A stretch of 64,000 nucleotides of DNA from Bactericera cockerelli (taxonomy: Eukaryota > Arthropoda > Insecta > Hemiptera > Triozidae): NCBI GenBank assembly GCA_024516035.1, contig CM044958.1, forward strand, positions 41,955,743 through 42,019,742. The letters run 5' to 3'. Every line of letters begins with the position of its first letter. The stretch's first letter is position 1. Below are positions 1-9,577 of this stretch, one piece after another. A model generated the notes under the pieces. The model made no database searches and had not been told where the DNA came from. It saw nothing but the letters and a program-made list of their open reading frames with translations. A program made the position numbers and the translations under genes.

Positions 1-740
1 AATATGTAATACCTCAATATTACTGTGGAATTTCCACATGTACAATACACATATACTAGGACTCTGTCGGAGTATGGAATATCCGAACAGGAAGAGAGAG
101 GAAGAGGTAAACAGATTTATTGAAAATAAAAGTGGGAGATAGAGAATTCACATACATAATTATTTGTCCTATAAATAGAGAGAGAGAGAGAGAGAGAGAC
201 AGTTACTACATGTGTTGTGTAGTGTACGGAAGAGTGACTGAGAAAGAGATGAGAACGAGAAGAAATAATGAAGAGAGAGGTAGATAGATAAGGGAGGAGA
301 GGGAAGAGACAGAAAAAGACAGAGGTTGAGAGAAAGAACAAATTACTGAGAGTATATGAGAACAAGGATTCGTTAGTTTTGCATAATAGAAAGTCTGCTC
401 TGTCCCTTTGGTGTCACATGTCTGCCACTGTGACAACTAGGGCCTTATAGGGCTGTTCAAATTAGAGACAACATGTAACATGAATCCTCTGTCTACAATG
501 GTGCTTCTCCGAAAAATACAGACTGCCTGTGTTATTAGTTATTACTGTCCTGTCACATTGGATCCCTCATCAGGCATGTCTCCACTGGTGATTCTCATTG
601 ATGCTATAACTATTGTATATGTACAATTGTACATGAAGCTTTTCTCATGATGGGTTCATCAAAATTTATAATTAAACCCTTGATCTTTGATTTACATCGA
701 ATTTTGGGAGAAAAGTTGTGAGAGTTTGGGTATATTGTAT
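1..740. repeat. Polypurine/GA simple repeat in otherwise featureless DNA
   Basis: Positions of about 90-345 are strongly purine-biased on the plus strand, with a clean (GA)n run near 176-199. The reading frames on the opposite strand are Ser/Leu/Phe-rich products of this bias and are not genes. From 345 to 740 I see no coding, RNA or repeat signal. If the serpin gene to the right continues here, its next exons were not found in this stretch. Confidence 0.6.
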
Positions 741-985
741 ACTAGCGGGCTGTCGCCCGCTTTGCGGGCCGAGGCATGGCCGTGAAAGCAAAAAAATCCT
801 TTTTCGCCAATGGCAGGTGTTGTAGTGGGAATTTCGAAAAAAAAAAAATATTGCACATCTAGACTATAAGAAAAAGCTACCTACCAAATTTCAGCTTCCT
901 AGGACTTACGGTTTGGGCTGTAGAGCGATGATCAGTCAGTGGTCAGTCAGTGGTCAGTGACTTTGACATTTATATATTAAGATGT
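741..985. repeat. Interspersed repeat resembling an RTE-type LINE tail
   Basis: The stretch opens with a GC-rich hairpin (gggctgtcgcccgc...gcgggcc). It goes on with the phrase 'accaaatttcagcttcctag' and ends in short cagtcagtgg repeats before 'gtgactttgac'. This layout (GC hairpin, 'ctaccaaatttcag', then CAGT repeats) is typical of abundant non-LTR retrotransposon tails in insects. The family assignment is inference from general layout. A related hairpin-like phrase, 'gattcacccgtgcttcgct', lies near 57975. Confidence 0.45.
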
Positions 986-1055
986 ATTTATCTTGAGGCA
1001 AATAATGAAAAAGCAAGTTTTTCTATTGTGAACTTTTACTATGTAGCACGCATCA

Positions 1056-1227
1056 TGTATGCAGGAAAATAAAGAATGTGATATTAGAGAAGGGAAATAT
1101 AATATGGTAACTACTTTATTATATGAACAAGAATGAAGACTGGAAAAACAGGCAAATATCTAGGTAAACAACTGATGTTGCTATGGCAACATAAATACAT
1201 AAATTCATAGACATAAAATATACAACA
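1056..1227 (-). repeat. 3' LTR of the deleted gypsy element
   Basis: This is a direct repeat of 2360-2529. On the minus strand it starts TGTTGTATATTTTATG immediately after the polypurine tract, and plus-strand ends read tg...ca. It is slightly longer than its partner because of small indels. Confidence 0.75.
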
Positions 1228-1236
1228 GTCTCCCCA

Positions 1237-2502
1237 CTAGTGATAGGTCACCACATAGTCACCATAACGGACTGGAGGACGTCTGTCCCTCTGAGATCTC
1301 CTGACTTCTTGAGGAGGATGAACAGGTGGCAATGCTGGTGCTGTTGAAGAGGGTTGACTTTCATGTGATGAGCAACTAGGTTGAGGGTTTGAAAGAATAT
1401 CATGATCAGGTTTATTCCATCTTGGAATCTCAAAACTTTGTGATGGTCCAAATGACACTGAATTCTTTTCGACTAATGTAGAATGGAGCTGCTTGATATG
1501 TCGCTTGATTGTTCGACCAGAGTCAAGAGTTACCAAATAATGACGATAACCAAGTTTTCTTTTGATTACACCAAACTGCCATTGACTCATCACGCGTACC
1601 TGGACTCTCTCCCCCACTGATAGTGAACGGGCAGGTTTCGGAATAATGTTTGAAGACTGTGGATGATACGGGAAAATTGCATCCATACGAATTCTCAGCT
1701 TCCTGTGTAGGTACAGCTCGGCAAGAGAATTTCCACTCGAGAGAGGAGTTGGAAAATTATTTCTGTTGTTTGAATCAATTTTTCCAAGTTCGATCGCAAG
1801 TTCTCTAATCCATTGTCTACCCAATATAGCATCATGACCAGTTGGCACAACATATAATTCGCCAATAATTTCTTTTCCTCCATAGGCCACTCTGAGGTTA
1901 ATTTTGCCTAGGGGTGTAATTTTATTACCTGTGTATGAGCGAAATGATACGTTTGACTTTTCTAATGGTAATTTTAAATTCAATTTTTGAAAATCATTCT
2001 GAGATAGCAATGAGAACTTAGCACCTGAGTCAACTTCGAATCTTTGAATTTTCCCATTGAGGAATACATCAATGAGATATTTGTCGGAGTCAGACACTTC
2101 AAATAAATCCAAAATTTGGGGTTGAATTATGTCGACTTTACTAAGACCATATTGCGTAGAAGAATAATTATTATTATTATAAACGGGAGAGTAATCATCA
2201 ACCGTGTTTGTAGAATAGTTTGAATTCTTCCTTTGTGATAGCATTGTAGAGAGACATAACTTTGCAACGTGTCCTTGCTTATGACAAGAATTACACTTGA
2301 GTCGGGCTCTATCCGTCCTGCATGACGATACCTTGTGATTATTTCTTCCACACGCATTATGTGTACAGGAAAATAAAGAATGTGATATTAGAGAAGGGAA
2401 ATATAATATGGTAAGTACTTTATTATGAACAAGAATGAAGACTGGAAAAACAGGCAAATATCTAGGTAAACAACTGATGTTGCCATCGCAACATAAATAC
2501 AT
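1237..2502 (-). pseudogene. Gag zinc knuckle - protease - integrase-tail fusion frame of a gypsy element
   Basis: An uninterrupted frame of about 420 codons. Residues 1 to about 47 are translated LTR and not real protein. A broken first knuckle keeps C51, H56 and C61 but lacks its first cysteine. A complete CCHC knuckle follows (C70, C73, H78, C83). Next come a retroviral-type aspartic protease with the DSGA catalytic motif at 158-161 and a second signature, AILGRQW, at 225-231. At about residue 255 the frame jumps into the integrase C-terminal tail (GNSLAELYLHRKLRIR, then a VGERVQVR barrel-like block and a basic Pro-rich end). The reverse transcriptase, RNase H and integrase catalytic core that should lie between are deleted, without breaking the frame. 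Domain identities come from motif recognition. The copy cannot move by itself. Confidence 0.8.
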
Positions 2503-2529
2503 AAATTCATAGACATAAAATATACAACA
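2360..2529 (-). repeat. 5' LTR of the deleted gypsy element
   Basis: This is a direct repeat of 1056-1227. Its inner edge joins the gag reading frame with no leader or primer-binding site, which points to a deletion removing the leader and most of gag. Confidence 0.7.
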
Positions 2530-2758
2530 TTTTCTATCATCCTTTGTTTTTTAAAAAAGGTAGGGTTTTGTTAGCAGTCTTTGTTGTAAAGTGTGCTTTA
2601 AACTTTAATGAAAACAATAAGGTTTAAAGGAGAAGCAAGGTTTTTGTTTTCAGACTTCATTTGTTATGTGTGGGTGTTTCACAAGAAACACCTGAAGGAA
2701 AATAATCCTTATAAGAGGAAAAAGGAAAAGAAACATCCTCAAAATGAAAAGAACTCAC
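2530..2758 (-). other. Start of the serpin's third intron
   Basis: This is the first part of the intron after serpin exon 3, beginning with the donor GTGAGT (complement of 2753-2758). It is AT-rich. I searched it and everything to position 1 for the next serpin block and found none, so the next exon lies outside the window. Confidence 0.6.
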
Positions 2759-2980
2759 TTGTTCACGAACTGCGCAGACTCCTGTTTTCCAAAGTCCAGC
2801 GACAAGAATTCGGTCTTGTAGAACTCACGGGCGAGCTGCTCATACTGCTTCTTGATCTTGAACCGCTCCTCATAGAACACTCCATTAGCCACGCCCACAT
2901 CCGCGGCTGGGGGGGCCCCTGGTGGTCCCTCTGTGAGGGCGTCGAAAAAGCCACCCAGAGTTTTGTGAATCGTGTCCGTC
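2759..2980 (-). CDS. Serpin, exon 3 (partial gene)
   Basis: This exon encodes about 74 residues of a serine protease inhibitor of the serpin fold. Its acceptor is CTTCCACCAG (complement of 2981 onward) and its donor GTGAGT. It enters with one base completing a split lysine codon and leaves in phase 2; the 222 bases fit this exactly. The peptide contains the serpin block VANGVFYEERFKIKK (strand s2A to helix E region), then EFLSLDF, then AQFVNK, matching the family pattern 'ANalF...y..ev..vdF.....a...IN'. An inserted Gly/Pro-rich loop (EGPPGAPPAADVG) lies before it, where helix D is usual. The breach, gate, shutter and reactive-centre loop are not in the window, so target protease and inhibitory status cannot be judged. 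Confidence 0.87.
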
Positions 2981-3430
2981 CTGGTGGAAGGTAAATGTCA
3001 GAACTGAATGTATTAGAGGTGTTTGTATGGTTCTAGTGGATATTAACATAGGTAATTATCCTGTAGAATTCTAGACTATAATATGAGAATGGCGTTACTA
3101 TCTGAAGCTTGTAGGTTTCATGCCTGCCCATTGTCCAGGCTAAATATTTTAAATAAATATTTGAATGGTTATGGTGTACTCTGTTTCCATTTTCCTGGAC
3201 TAAGTAAAAGAGAATAGATATAAAGAATTATTTTAACTAGATACTTGTATATTTTTTTCTTTTTGTGTTACAACTGGTCTACTTTCTGTTAATACTGTTC
3301 CCTAACACTATTAAAAAAGACATAATATCTTTATCTTGTGCATTCTTACCCTGCACATGCATTTCGGAGGAAGTAATACTAAATTTCTGCCAAGCCTTCC
3401 ACGTATACGATGAGGAAAAAGATGTCTTAC
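2981..3430 (-). other. Serpin intron 2
   Basis: A 450-bp intron between exon 3 and exon 2. It is AT-rich, with a polypyrimidine tract before the exon 3 acceptor. I see nothing else in it. Confidence 0.75.
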
Positions 3431-3633
3431 TTGTTCTCCAGGTTCCGCCCTACGGCCACGCCCATGAACCTGATGAGCTCTTCCTTGGTGCTGCCACCAG
3501 ACCCCAGTAGCACCAGGGCCAGCGCCCCTATCAGGCTGAGGGGGGCAAACACCGCATTGTCGTACTTGCCAACCTGGGCCCTGATAGCTCGGTCCATATC
3601 CAGTGTCATCTGGGTGATCCCACGCTGCAGGAT
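3431..3633 (-). CDS. Serpin, exon 2 (partial gene)
   Basis: This exon encodes 67 codons plus two bases and starts in phase 0 after the acceptor CCTTCAACCTCCAG. It starts ILQRGITQMTLDMDRAIRA, a helix A-like segment. It then carries the family hallmark NAVFAPLSLIGALAL and LLGSGGSTKEEL, which correspond to strand 6B, helix B and helix C (family pattern 'N.v.SPLSi..aL.ll..Ga.g.T..el'). The donor is AA|GTAAGA, splitting a lysine codon that exon 3 completes. The usual Ser of 'SPLS' is Ala here. The hAT element described below starts only 137 bp upstream, inside intron 1, and leaves the acceptor intact. Identification as a serpin is firm; orthology to a named serpin is not claimed. Confidence 0.9.
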
Positions 3634-4323
3634 CTGGAGGTTGAAGGGATGAAGAGGCATAATTGACTAATGAGTAGATTAGCTCAAGATATCTCGAGTA
3701 TCTCAAGATATAAATTTTGGGAATTGCTAAAATTTAGGTTGGTACTGTCGTATAGCGCATACATATACATTAGGGTGGCCCTTAGCTATAGAGGAGGATT
3801 TTTTTCCCCAGATTTTTTCCGCTCCATCGGCAAAATATGGTTCCAATTAATATTAAAAAAATCTGGAAAAAGTTTCAGCTCGATCAAAGGTCGTGAACAC
3901 GTGCCGCCGGGACCTTTAAGTTTAGATCTGCAATCGGAAGGGGCAATATACGTTTTTAAGCATAATGTTGATCCTAACTTGAAGAAACTTCATCTCACAG
4001 AAAAAAATATAGAATGTAAAATGTATAGAAGGGTTTTCTTTTTATTATTTGGTTTATAATAATTTTAGTGGGTAGCACAGCATTATAGAGACACCTGATA
4101 AAAGCATTTGTGTAAGTAACTCACTACTGTTTTTTCGTAATATTAAGTAGAAAATTAGAAAACTATTGTATATAAGTTTTTTCTATTTAAGTTGAAGATA
4201 AGAACATTGAACATAATTATTGTAATAATATTCATACATCCATACTATTAAAATAAATGCGAGATAGAAGTTCACAAATAAGTAAATCCTGCTGTCCTAC
4301 TTGCTATGAGTTTTCAAGAGATA

Positions 4324-4620
4324 CTATTTTGTTGTTTTAGGATACTGACTTTTGTGGTCTTTGACAACTTGAATGACGAATTGTTTTTGGTTTTCACTCT
4401 TTGTTAGCTTATTATTGTATTCGCAGATCAATTTAACTCCTCTTTCTGCTGTATCATTTACTAATTTTAAAACTTTAATCTTGTTATACGCGTCTTGGAA
4501 AATTTCATTTTCCCACCAGTCACTAGGATCTAGACAGAGAAAAGATTTGTATATTTGAAACCTCTCAAAGAAAACCTGCCTCTCCTCTGACACAAAAAAG
4601 TCCAGCTCCTTACTAAGCAA
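4324..4620 (-). pseudogene. Protein fragment inside left arm of the foldback element
   Basis: An open frame of about 98 codons, starting without an ATG (LLSKELDFF), so it is the 3' end of a longer coding region. It contains LVNDTAERGVKLI followed by NKLTKSENQKQFVIQVVKDH and ends TAA near the arm's middle. The charged helical 'NDTAERGV...Q...VV.DH' layout looks like the C-terminal part of a transposon-encoded protein. I recognise the style and not a named domain. A mirror copy lies in the right arm with disabling changes. Confidence 0.5.
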
Positions 4621-5397
4621 GTTTAGTCTCTTTTAGATCTTTAGTCTTACAACCATACTTCTATTTATTTTGTTTCTTCCCCTCTTGAGTGAGGGACTTA
4701 ACCATGTTAGATTTTACAACATTTGAGATATCTCTATCAAAAAACCCCAACCCTACTCCCTCTTGACTCAAATACCAGAGATGGTTAGCAATTTTTCTGA
4801 TGCCACACTAGATACTCGTACTTCAGGGTTCATTTTTTGATACGCAAGAAGTTTCTTAATAAATGAGATATCTAGTCTTGGCGCTGTAATACCTACAAGT
4901 GCAGTATACCAAGCCTCAATATAAAGGAAAGTTAGTCTGGCTGGGGGACGTTAAACAGGTAGAAGATCAGTGTCCCGCTAGAGGACTATTAACAGAGAAC
5001 AGCTTGCAGTTTCCTGAGGGTTTAATGGCTTATAAAGAAAAGTCCAAGTCCTCATGATGGTTGATCGCACATAGAAATATGTGGTTCATGACGAGCCAAC
5101 TTTGAAATAAAGTTGGTTGGAGACCATCACTCACCCCTCCAGCTGTAGCCAAGCTGGCTACAACAACAATAATAAAGAAAAGTTACAAACAAACAAATAT
5201 CAAGGATGGTCTTGAGTTCTTCAGCAGTCATTAAGAACTCTTTTCTAAACTCTGGTATTTGAGGGAAGAGGTATTAGGGTTGGGGTTTTTGATAGAGATA
5301 TCTCAAATGTTGTAAAATCTAACATGGTTAAGTCCCTCACTAAAGAGGGGAAGAAACAAAATAAATAGAAGTATGGTTGTAAGACTAAAGATCTTAT

Positions 5398-5742
5398 AAA
5401 CTTGCTTAGCAAGGAGCTGGACTTTTTGGTGTCAGAGGAGAGGCAGGTTTTCTTTGAGAGGTTTCAAATAAGCAAATCTTTTCTCTGTCTAGATCCTAGT
5501 GACTGGCGGGAAAATGAAAATTGAAAATAACAAGATTAAATTCTTTAAAGTAGTAAATGACACAGCAGAAAAAGGAGTTAAATTGATGTGCGAATACAAT
5601 ATTAAGTTAACAAAGAGTTAAAACCAAAAACAATTCGTCATTCAAGTTGTCAAAGATCACAAAAGTCAGTATCCTAAACCAACAAAAGAGTATCTCTCAA
5701 AAACTCATAGAAGTAGGACAGCAGGATTTACTTATTTGTAAA
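5398..5742 (+). pseudogene. Mirror copy of the protein fragment in the right arm
   Basis: This reads in the opposite orientation to the left-arm copy, as expected from the foldback. It starts in frame (LLSKELDFLVSEERQVFF) and reads to DPSDWRENE. It then shifts frame and continues as VNDTAEKGVKLMCEYN, with a premature TAA after LTKS. Unlike the left copy it is broken, so the two arms have diverged after the duplication. Confidence 0.6.
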
Positions 5743-6589
5743 CTCATATCTCGCATTTATTTTAATAGTATAGATAAATGAAACTTATTACAATAATTAT
5801 GTTCAATGTTCTTTTCTTCAACTTCAAAAGAGAAAAAATCTAATATACAATAGTTTTCTACTTAATATTACGAAAAAGCAGTAATGAGTTACTTAGACTA
5901 ATGCTATTATCAGGTGTCTCGATAATGCTGTGCTACCCACTAAATTTATTATGTACCAAATAATAAAAATAAAACCTTTATATACATTTTACATCTTATA
6001 TTTTTTTCTAATATACGATAGTTTTCTAATTTTCTTCTTAATATTACGAAAAAACAGAAGTGAGTTACTTACACAAATGCTATTATCAGGTGTCTCGATA
6101 ATGCTGTGCTACCCACTAAAATTATTATGTACCAAATAATAAAAAGAAAACCCTTCTATACATTTTACATTCTATATTTTTTTCTGTGAGATGAAGTTTC
6201 TTCAAGTTAGGATCAACATTATGCGTAAAAACGTATATTGCCCCTTCCGATTGCAGATCTAAACTTAAAGGTCCCGGCGGCACGTGTTAACGACCTTTGA
6301 TCGAGCTGAAACTTTTTCCAGATTTTTTTAATATTAATTGGAACCATATTTTGCCGATGGAGCGAGAAAATTCCGACTTTCGAAAATAAGGGCCACCCTA
6401 ATATACATAGTTGTCGAGTAGATTAGAGATGACTGTCCCAACAGCTTAACGGGAAATAGGTACCGTGGATTTTTTGCACATTTGCGTTCACTTACTCTGG
6501 CAAGAAGTAAACATTGCGAGTCTCTACTTAAATGACAAGGGGGTCCAGCTCCAGTAGATAATCTAGAATCTACATACATAAAGTAATTC

Positions 6590-7040
6590 AGTTAATGTTC
6601 TACTGTCAGAGTAGCATAGAGTAATTAATTTAATGTTCTACTGTCAGAGTAGCATAGAGTATTTAATTTAATGTTCTGCTGTCAGAGTAGCATAGAGTAA
6701 TTAAGGTAATGTTCTACTGTCAGAGTAGCATAGAGTAATTAAGTTAATGTTTTACTGTCAGAGTAGCATAGAGTAATTAAGTTAATGTTTTACTGTCACA
6801 GTAGCATAGAGTAATTAAGTTAATGTCTCTGAAGTAATGCGAAACTCTGAAGTAATGCGAAACTCTGAAGTAATGCGAAAGCGGTTCCGGGGCACAACTA
6901 ACTTTAAAAAAAAAAAAAAAAAAAAAAAAATTAAGTTAATGTTCTACTGTCAGAGTAGCTTAGTAATTAAGTTAATGTTTTACTGTCAGAGTAGCATAGA
7001 GTAATTAAGTTAATGTTCTACTGTCAGAGTAGGATAGAAT
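6590..7040. repeat. 38-bp tandem array split by a poly(A) insertion
   Basis: The unit is 'gtaattaagttaatgttcta' followed by 'ctgtcagagtagcataga', repeated about six to seven times at 6590-6825 and about three times at 6931-7040. Spacing between 'gtcag' marks is 38 bases. The copies differ by single substitutions. Confidence 0.85.
6826..6930 (+). mobile_element. Short poly(A)-tailed insertion within the 38-bp array
   Basis: About 80 bp of unrelated sequence, starting with three copies of an 18-bp unit (tctgaagtaatgcgaaac), then 'gcggttccggggcacaac' and a 25-base poly(A). The array resumes in phase straight after. This looks like a small retroposed sequence. The apparent target duplication (attaagttaatg) cannot be told apart from the array's own periodicity. 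Confidence 0.5.
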
Positions 7041-7794
7041 GGCTCTAATAAAACATATAAACGAAAAGTTTGTAAATTTGATAGAGAAACAATGAGGATA
7101 AAAATAGAAAATACTTAATGAACGTGTTTTACCGGGTCAAGAATAAATGCCGGGTTAAGAATGAAATCCGAAAGTTTGTCCGTGAGCTAGTCCCAAAATA
7201 GCCACTACTCGTTGCTCATATAGTCTACAAATAGTCCTCATCACTCACATAGGGTGGAAATAGTCTGGGTGTTTGCTTGTGGCGAAGATTTGAGGTGAGA
7301 GTGTACAGCTGTACAGCGGCAAGGAGAAGGATTAAAATGAAGCTCTTGGTAATTGAGTGACAAGTGGATGGAGGTGAGAGGGAGAGTTTGAGAATGAAAG
7401 GGAGAGGTGAATGGGGGAGAGGACATGATGAAGGAAAGGATGAGAGAGGGGCGTGTAGACGAGAATAGTTCAGGTTATCTCTGAATGAATGAAACAAGTG
7501 TGCCTTGTCGACTGGGACGTGCCGAAGAAAGCTGCACCTAACTTTGGAATTTGATTTACTTCTTGTAATAGTTTCCAACTTTGAAGAAGACTTGTCCTAA
7601 GTTGTTGAAGACGTGGGTCGTGTTGGGACTTCTGTCAACCTTGAGACAGTTTGAAGACTTGATGAAGTAATCAAGTTGACTAACTTCTTTTATTCCTAGA
7701 CAAGCCATGGTTGGAAAATTTAGAATTAGGTTTCACAACTGAGTTAGACAGAGCTAAAATAGAACTATTGTATTCTAAGATAATAGTACCCATT

Positions 7795-8152
7795 TTACTT
7801 CCGACAGTATAGTATTAGATATCGGAAGTATTGATCTCGTTTATGTAAAAATAATAATATTTTTTTGCTCCAATTAAAAAATATAGGAAAAGGAAAGTAA
7901 AAAATTAATGTAGTAAAACATGGTATACTACCATGCATATAACACACATTTGAAGAGATAGAAACGTTGGTCTAACGCCTATGCAGTAATTGGTTTTAAT
8001 ATTTTGGTTAAGTGAAAAGTCTCAGAATATAAGTAATGGAAAGTCGAAGAAAAAAAAATATTGCCAAGTGTGCGTATGCGTATACCTACAATGTGTATGA
8101 ACTATTCACGAGGAAGTAGTGTGTCCATAATTGGCAGTGTATTTTTGTTGTA
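7795..8152 (-). repeat. F2-family interspersed repeat
   Basis: On the minus strand it starts 'acactgccaattatggacac', continues 'acttcctcgtgaatagttca', and ends at the palindrome around 7797-7832 (acttccgaca...tatcggaagt). The same start and end recur at 10553, 36089, 40879 and 62465, defining a dispersed family with no visible coding content. Confidence 0.6.
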
Positions 8153-9142
8153 GTAATTTAAGACTGTTGAAAACACTGCTTAGTAATTAATATCTTCCTA
8201 CATTATTCTATTCAATTCAATTGTGAGGGTACCCGTTTTCACTTTTTTTTTCAATTTGAAAATTCTGAAATGATTTTTACGAGCTCATTTCCAACGTCGA
8301 GATGTTTCGACGGCAACGCAGGGGAAGTTTTCCAAATGGAAAGGAAATGCGAGCCCATAAATCTCATTAAGGTGACTGCTAGTGAAAACTTTCCATATAC
8401 TGAGGCTCTTTTTATTTTGCCCAGGAAACATAACTTTGCTACCTATCCCGTTTCAGACAATAGATCCTCTTGGAAGCGTTCTCTGAAAAACCGTCTAAAG
8501 GGCAAGAGAGAATGAATACTTAATTTGGAGAATTCTGCCGGAAAAGTTCGAAACGCTTTTACTTTTTTAGTATTCAATGATATTTAAATATTTCAGCAAG
8601 GATTTTTTGACGATTAGAGAGGAAAGTTTCGTGCTGATACTCTTCTACATTGGGATGTTCATTTTCCTTCAGATGAGATAATCTGCGTGAATATTGTAGA
8701 AACATTTTTTCCGAGAAAATTCTTAAAATATAATGAGATGAAACTTTGATGAGAAGTTGAGCACTTGAGTTGAGTTTTAGGAGTTAAGATAGGTTCGGAC
8801 ATAACTTTTTTTTACCCCTCCAAATTTACGGGGCTTTAAAAAATTGAACAAAGTTAGTACCCTAACTTATTGAATCAAGTATGGTAAAAAAAAGGTCTAA
8901 TAATGCAAGAATATGATTTTATAATATATGATATGGGCTGAGCCAATTAGGTTAATATTGAATAATTGACCGAGAAAACGAAAAGTTCTTGCTCTTCACA
9001 TGCAATAATAATAATAATAGGTAGTAATAATAATAACAATATGTATAAAATTTTGAATTGCATTAAATGTGAGGAAGGAAGGTCTTGTACATTGCACAGA
9101 ACCATTAGCTACTTATGTATTTCAGATGAAACATCCGCTTAC

Positions 9143-9577
9143 CGAGTGGATTCTGGTGTCCTTGAGAACGTCCTTCTTCTTGTGCAGCAAGTATTCTGGC
9201 ACGTTCACAGACTGGGGCTTGCTGATGATCGTTTCAATGGAGGTCGGCTTTAAAAGGCTGATGAAGGATGAAGCGCTGGCAGGCGCCCCTGGGGGACTAG
9301 ACTGGCTGCTCAGGGGTTTCGCCTTGCCCTCATTGTTGGAGTTCTCCGCAGGATGCAGAGGGGCCTGCATCAACGCAGGGGGCGGGTGAAGGGGTTTCTC
9401 CAGGTCTCCGCTTGCCATGGGTGGACTTGTCTTCGGTCCTGCCTTGTGAGGAGCGTCGTTGGAGTAGATCTCATCGTTGTCAAAGTGGACCGTGCCACCG
9501 TTCTTCTGAGCGCTGCTCAAGGTTTTGCAGTTGACTAGAGACGCGCAGAGCAGGAGGCATAGTTGTGACGCATGCAT
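9143..9577 (-). CDS. Serpin, exon 1: signal peptide and Pro/Ser-rich extension
   Basis: This encodes the N-terminal 145 residues of the secreted serpin and ends exactly in phase 0 at donor TCG|GTAAGC, matching exon 2. The chosen start, ATGCATGCG, directly follows a good acceptor, TGTCCCCTTTCCAG, so the 5' UTR probably comes from an upstream exon. An in-frame ATG fifteen bases earlier (9590-9592) is the alternative if that acceptor is not used. Residues 1 to about 17 (MHASQLCLLLCASLVNC) form a signal peptide. Residues 18-115 are low-complexity, rich in Pro, Ser, Ala and His, without a known domain. The end is basic (LLHKKKDVLKDTRIHS) and leads into helix A. Long N-terminal extensions occur in some insect serpins. 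Assignment to this gene rests on strand, splice phase and the secreted context; a transcript would settle it. Confidence 0.72.

Larger units (their letters stand above)
1056..2529 (-). mobile_element. Internally deleted Ty3/gypsy LTR retrotransposon
   Basis: Two direct repeats of about 170 bp, 1056-1227 and 2360-2529, flank a single open frame. Read on the minus strand each starts TGTTGTATA. The left (3') copy is preceded by the purine run GTGGGGAGAC, which is a proper polypurine tract. The repeats differ by only a few bases, so the insertion is young. No primer-binding site lies after the 5' repeat; it runs straight into the zinc-knuckle coding region. Reverse transcriptase, RNase H and the integrase core are absent. 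No matching 5-bp target duplication is seen (catca versus ttttc), so the copy is probably rearranged. Similarity between the two repeats reaches out to 1047 and 2351. Confidence 0.8.
3771..6400. mobile_element. hAT-type foldback transposon, 2.63 kb, with exact 8-bp target duplication
   Basis: The ends read TAGGGTGGCC...GGCCACCCTA and are flanked on both sides by ATATACAT (3763-3770 and 6401-6408). The 8-bp length, its T at position 2 and A at position 7, and the YARNG start of the termini all fit the known rules of the hAT superfamily. The termini extend into very long inverted arms: about 3771-4785 pairs with about 5245-6400, leaving a unique middle near 4790-5245. The right arm holds an extra tandem duplication of about 170 bp (roughly 5870-6040 repeated at 6040-6140), not seen on the left. 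No full transposase is present, so it is non-autonomous. It sits inside serpin intron 1. Confidence 0.85.
3634..9142 (-). other. Serpin intron 1 (5.5 kb, repeat-filled)
   Basis: Bounded by the donor GTAAGC (complement of 9137-9142) and the acceptor ...CTCCAG (complement of 3634-3640). It contains the hAT-type foldback element (3771-6400), the 38-bp tandem array (about 6590-7040), a GA-rich stretch (7370-7450) and an F2-family repeat (7795-8152). From 8153 to 9142 I see only AT-rich DNA and short (AAT)n runs near 9003-9035. Confidence 0.7.

Noticed and set aside
2608..2994. Plus-strand open frame of 128 codons
   Set aside because: It lies antisense to serpin exon 3, which has splice signals and family motifs; the plus frame has neither.
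3311..3706. Second minus-strand frame over serpin exon 2
   Set aside because: A different frame from the one with the NAVFAPLS serpin hallmark; it is Gly/Gln/Arg-rich shadow coding.
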